This document shows positions 5,894 to 5,987 of a stretch of 5,987 nucleotides of DNA, piece after piece. Under the pieces are notes generated by a model, which searched no databases, was not told the DNA's origin, and worked only from the letters and a program-made list of their open reading frames with translations. Source of the stretch: Desulfobacterales bacterium (lineage in GTDB: Bacteria > Desulfobacterota > Desulfobacteria > Desulfobacterales > C00003060); the NCBI GenBank assembly GCA_020347085.1, contig CP070769.1, forward strand, positions 532,207 to 538,193, in the 5' to 3' direction. The position numbers and the translations under genes were made by a program. How positions within the stretch are numbered: the stretch's first letter is position 1; each line of letters opens with the position of its first letter.

Positions 5894-5987
5894 CCCCAAG
5901 GGATTAGAATGCGGCCTGTTTCAGTTTACTATTGACCAACGGGGGCAAACTTGGTAGGAAAATATTCGGGCAGGGGGTGCTGCACTC

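Overview
The window looks like chromosomal DNA from a bacterium with a Gram-negative envelope. The DnaN N-terminus, the short-form ThiC, the S41 protease and the TolC-type outer-membrane protein together suggest a deltaproteobacterium (Desulfobacterota-like). That placement rests on remembered family resemblance, not a search. All confident genes lie on the minus strand, so transcription runs right to left: tolC-like gene, ctp, thiC, dnaN. No tRNA, rRNA, CRISPR array, insertion sequence or phage gene was recognised.

Layout from left to right. Positions 1-381 hold the first 127 codons of dnaN (sliding clamp), which runs off the left edge. Positions 382-671 are a very AT-rich spacer with two candidate dnaN promoters, a cluster of TTGATA/TATCAA elements and a weak terminator for thiC. 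Positions 672-1955 are a complete short-form thiC. Positions 1956-2444 are a gene-free spacer containing a candidate thiC promoter and a leader with a strong bulged hairpin, but no recognisable TPP riboswitch. Positions 2445-3803 are a complete C-terminal processing protease. Positions 3804-4455 have no confident gene; the right third carries a start-less, coding-like frame on the minus strand, possibly a gene remnant. Positions 4456-5808 are a complete TolC-family outer-membrane efflux protein. Positions 5809-5987 are its upstream region, with a candidate promoter and an inverted repeat over the -35 box.

The genes do not form an evident pathway. They serve DNA replication, thiamine pyrimidine synthesis, periplasmic proteolysis and envelope export, and gaps of about 290-650 bp separate them, so each is probably its own transcription unit. 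I found no convincing new system. The items most worth a second look are the orphan frame downstream of the tolC-like gene, the riboswitch-less thiC leader, and the AT-rich element cluster upstream of dnaN, which has no dnaA beside it.
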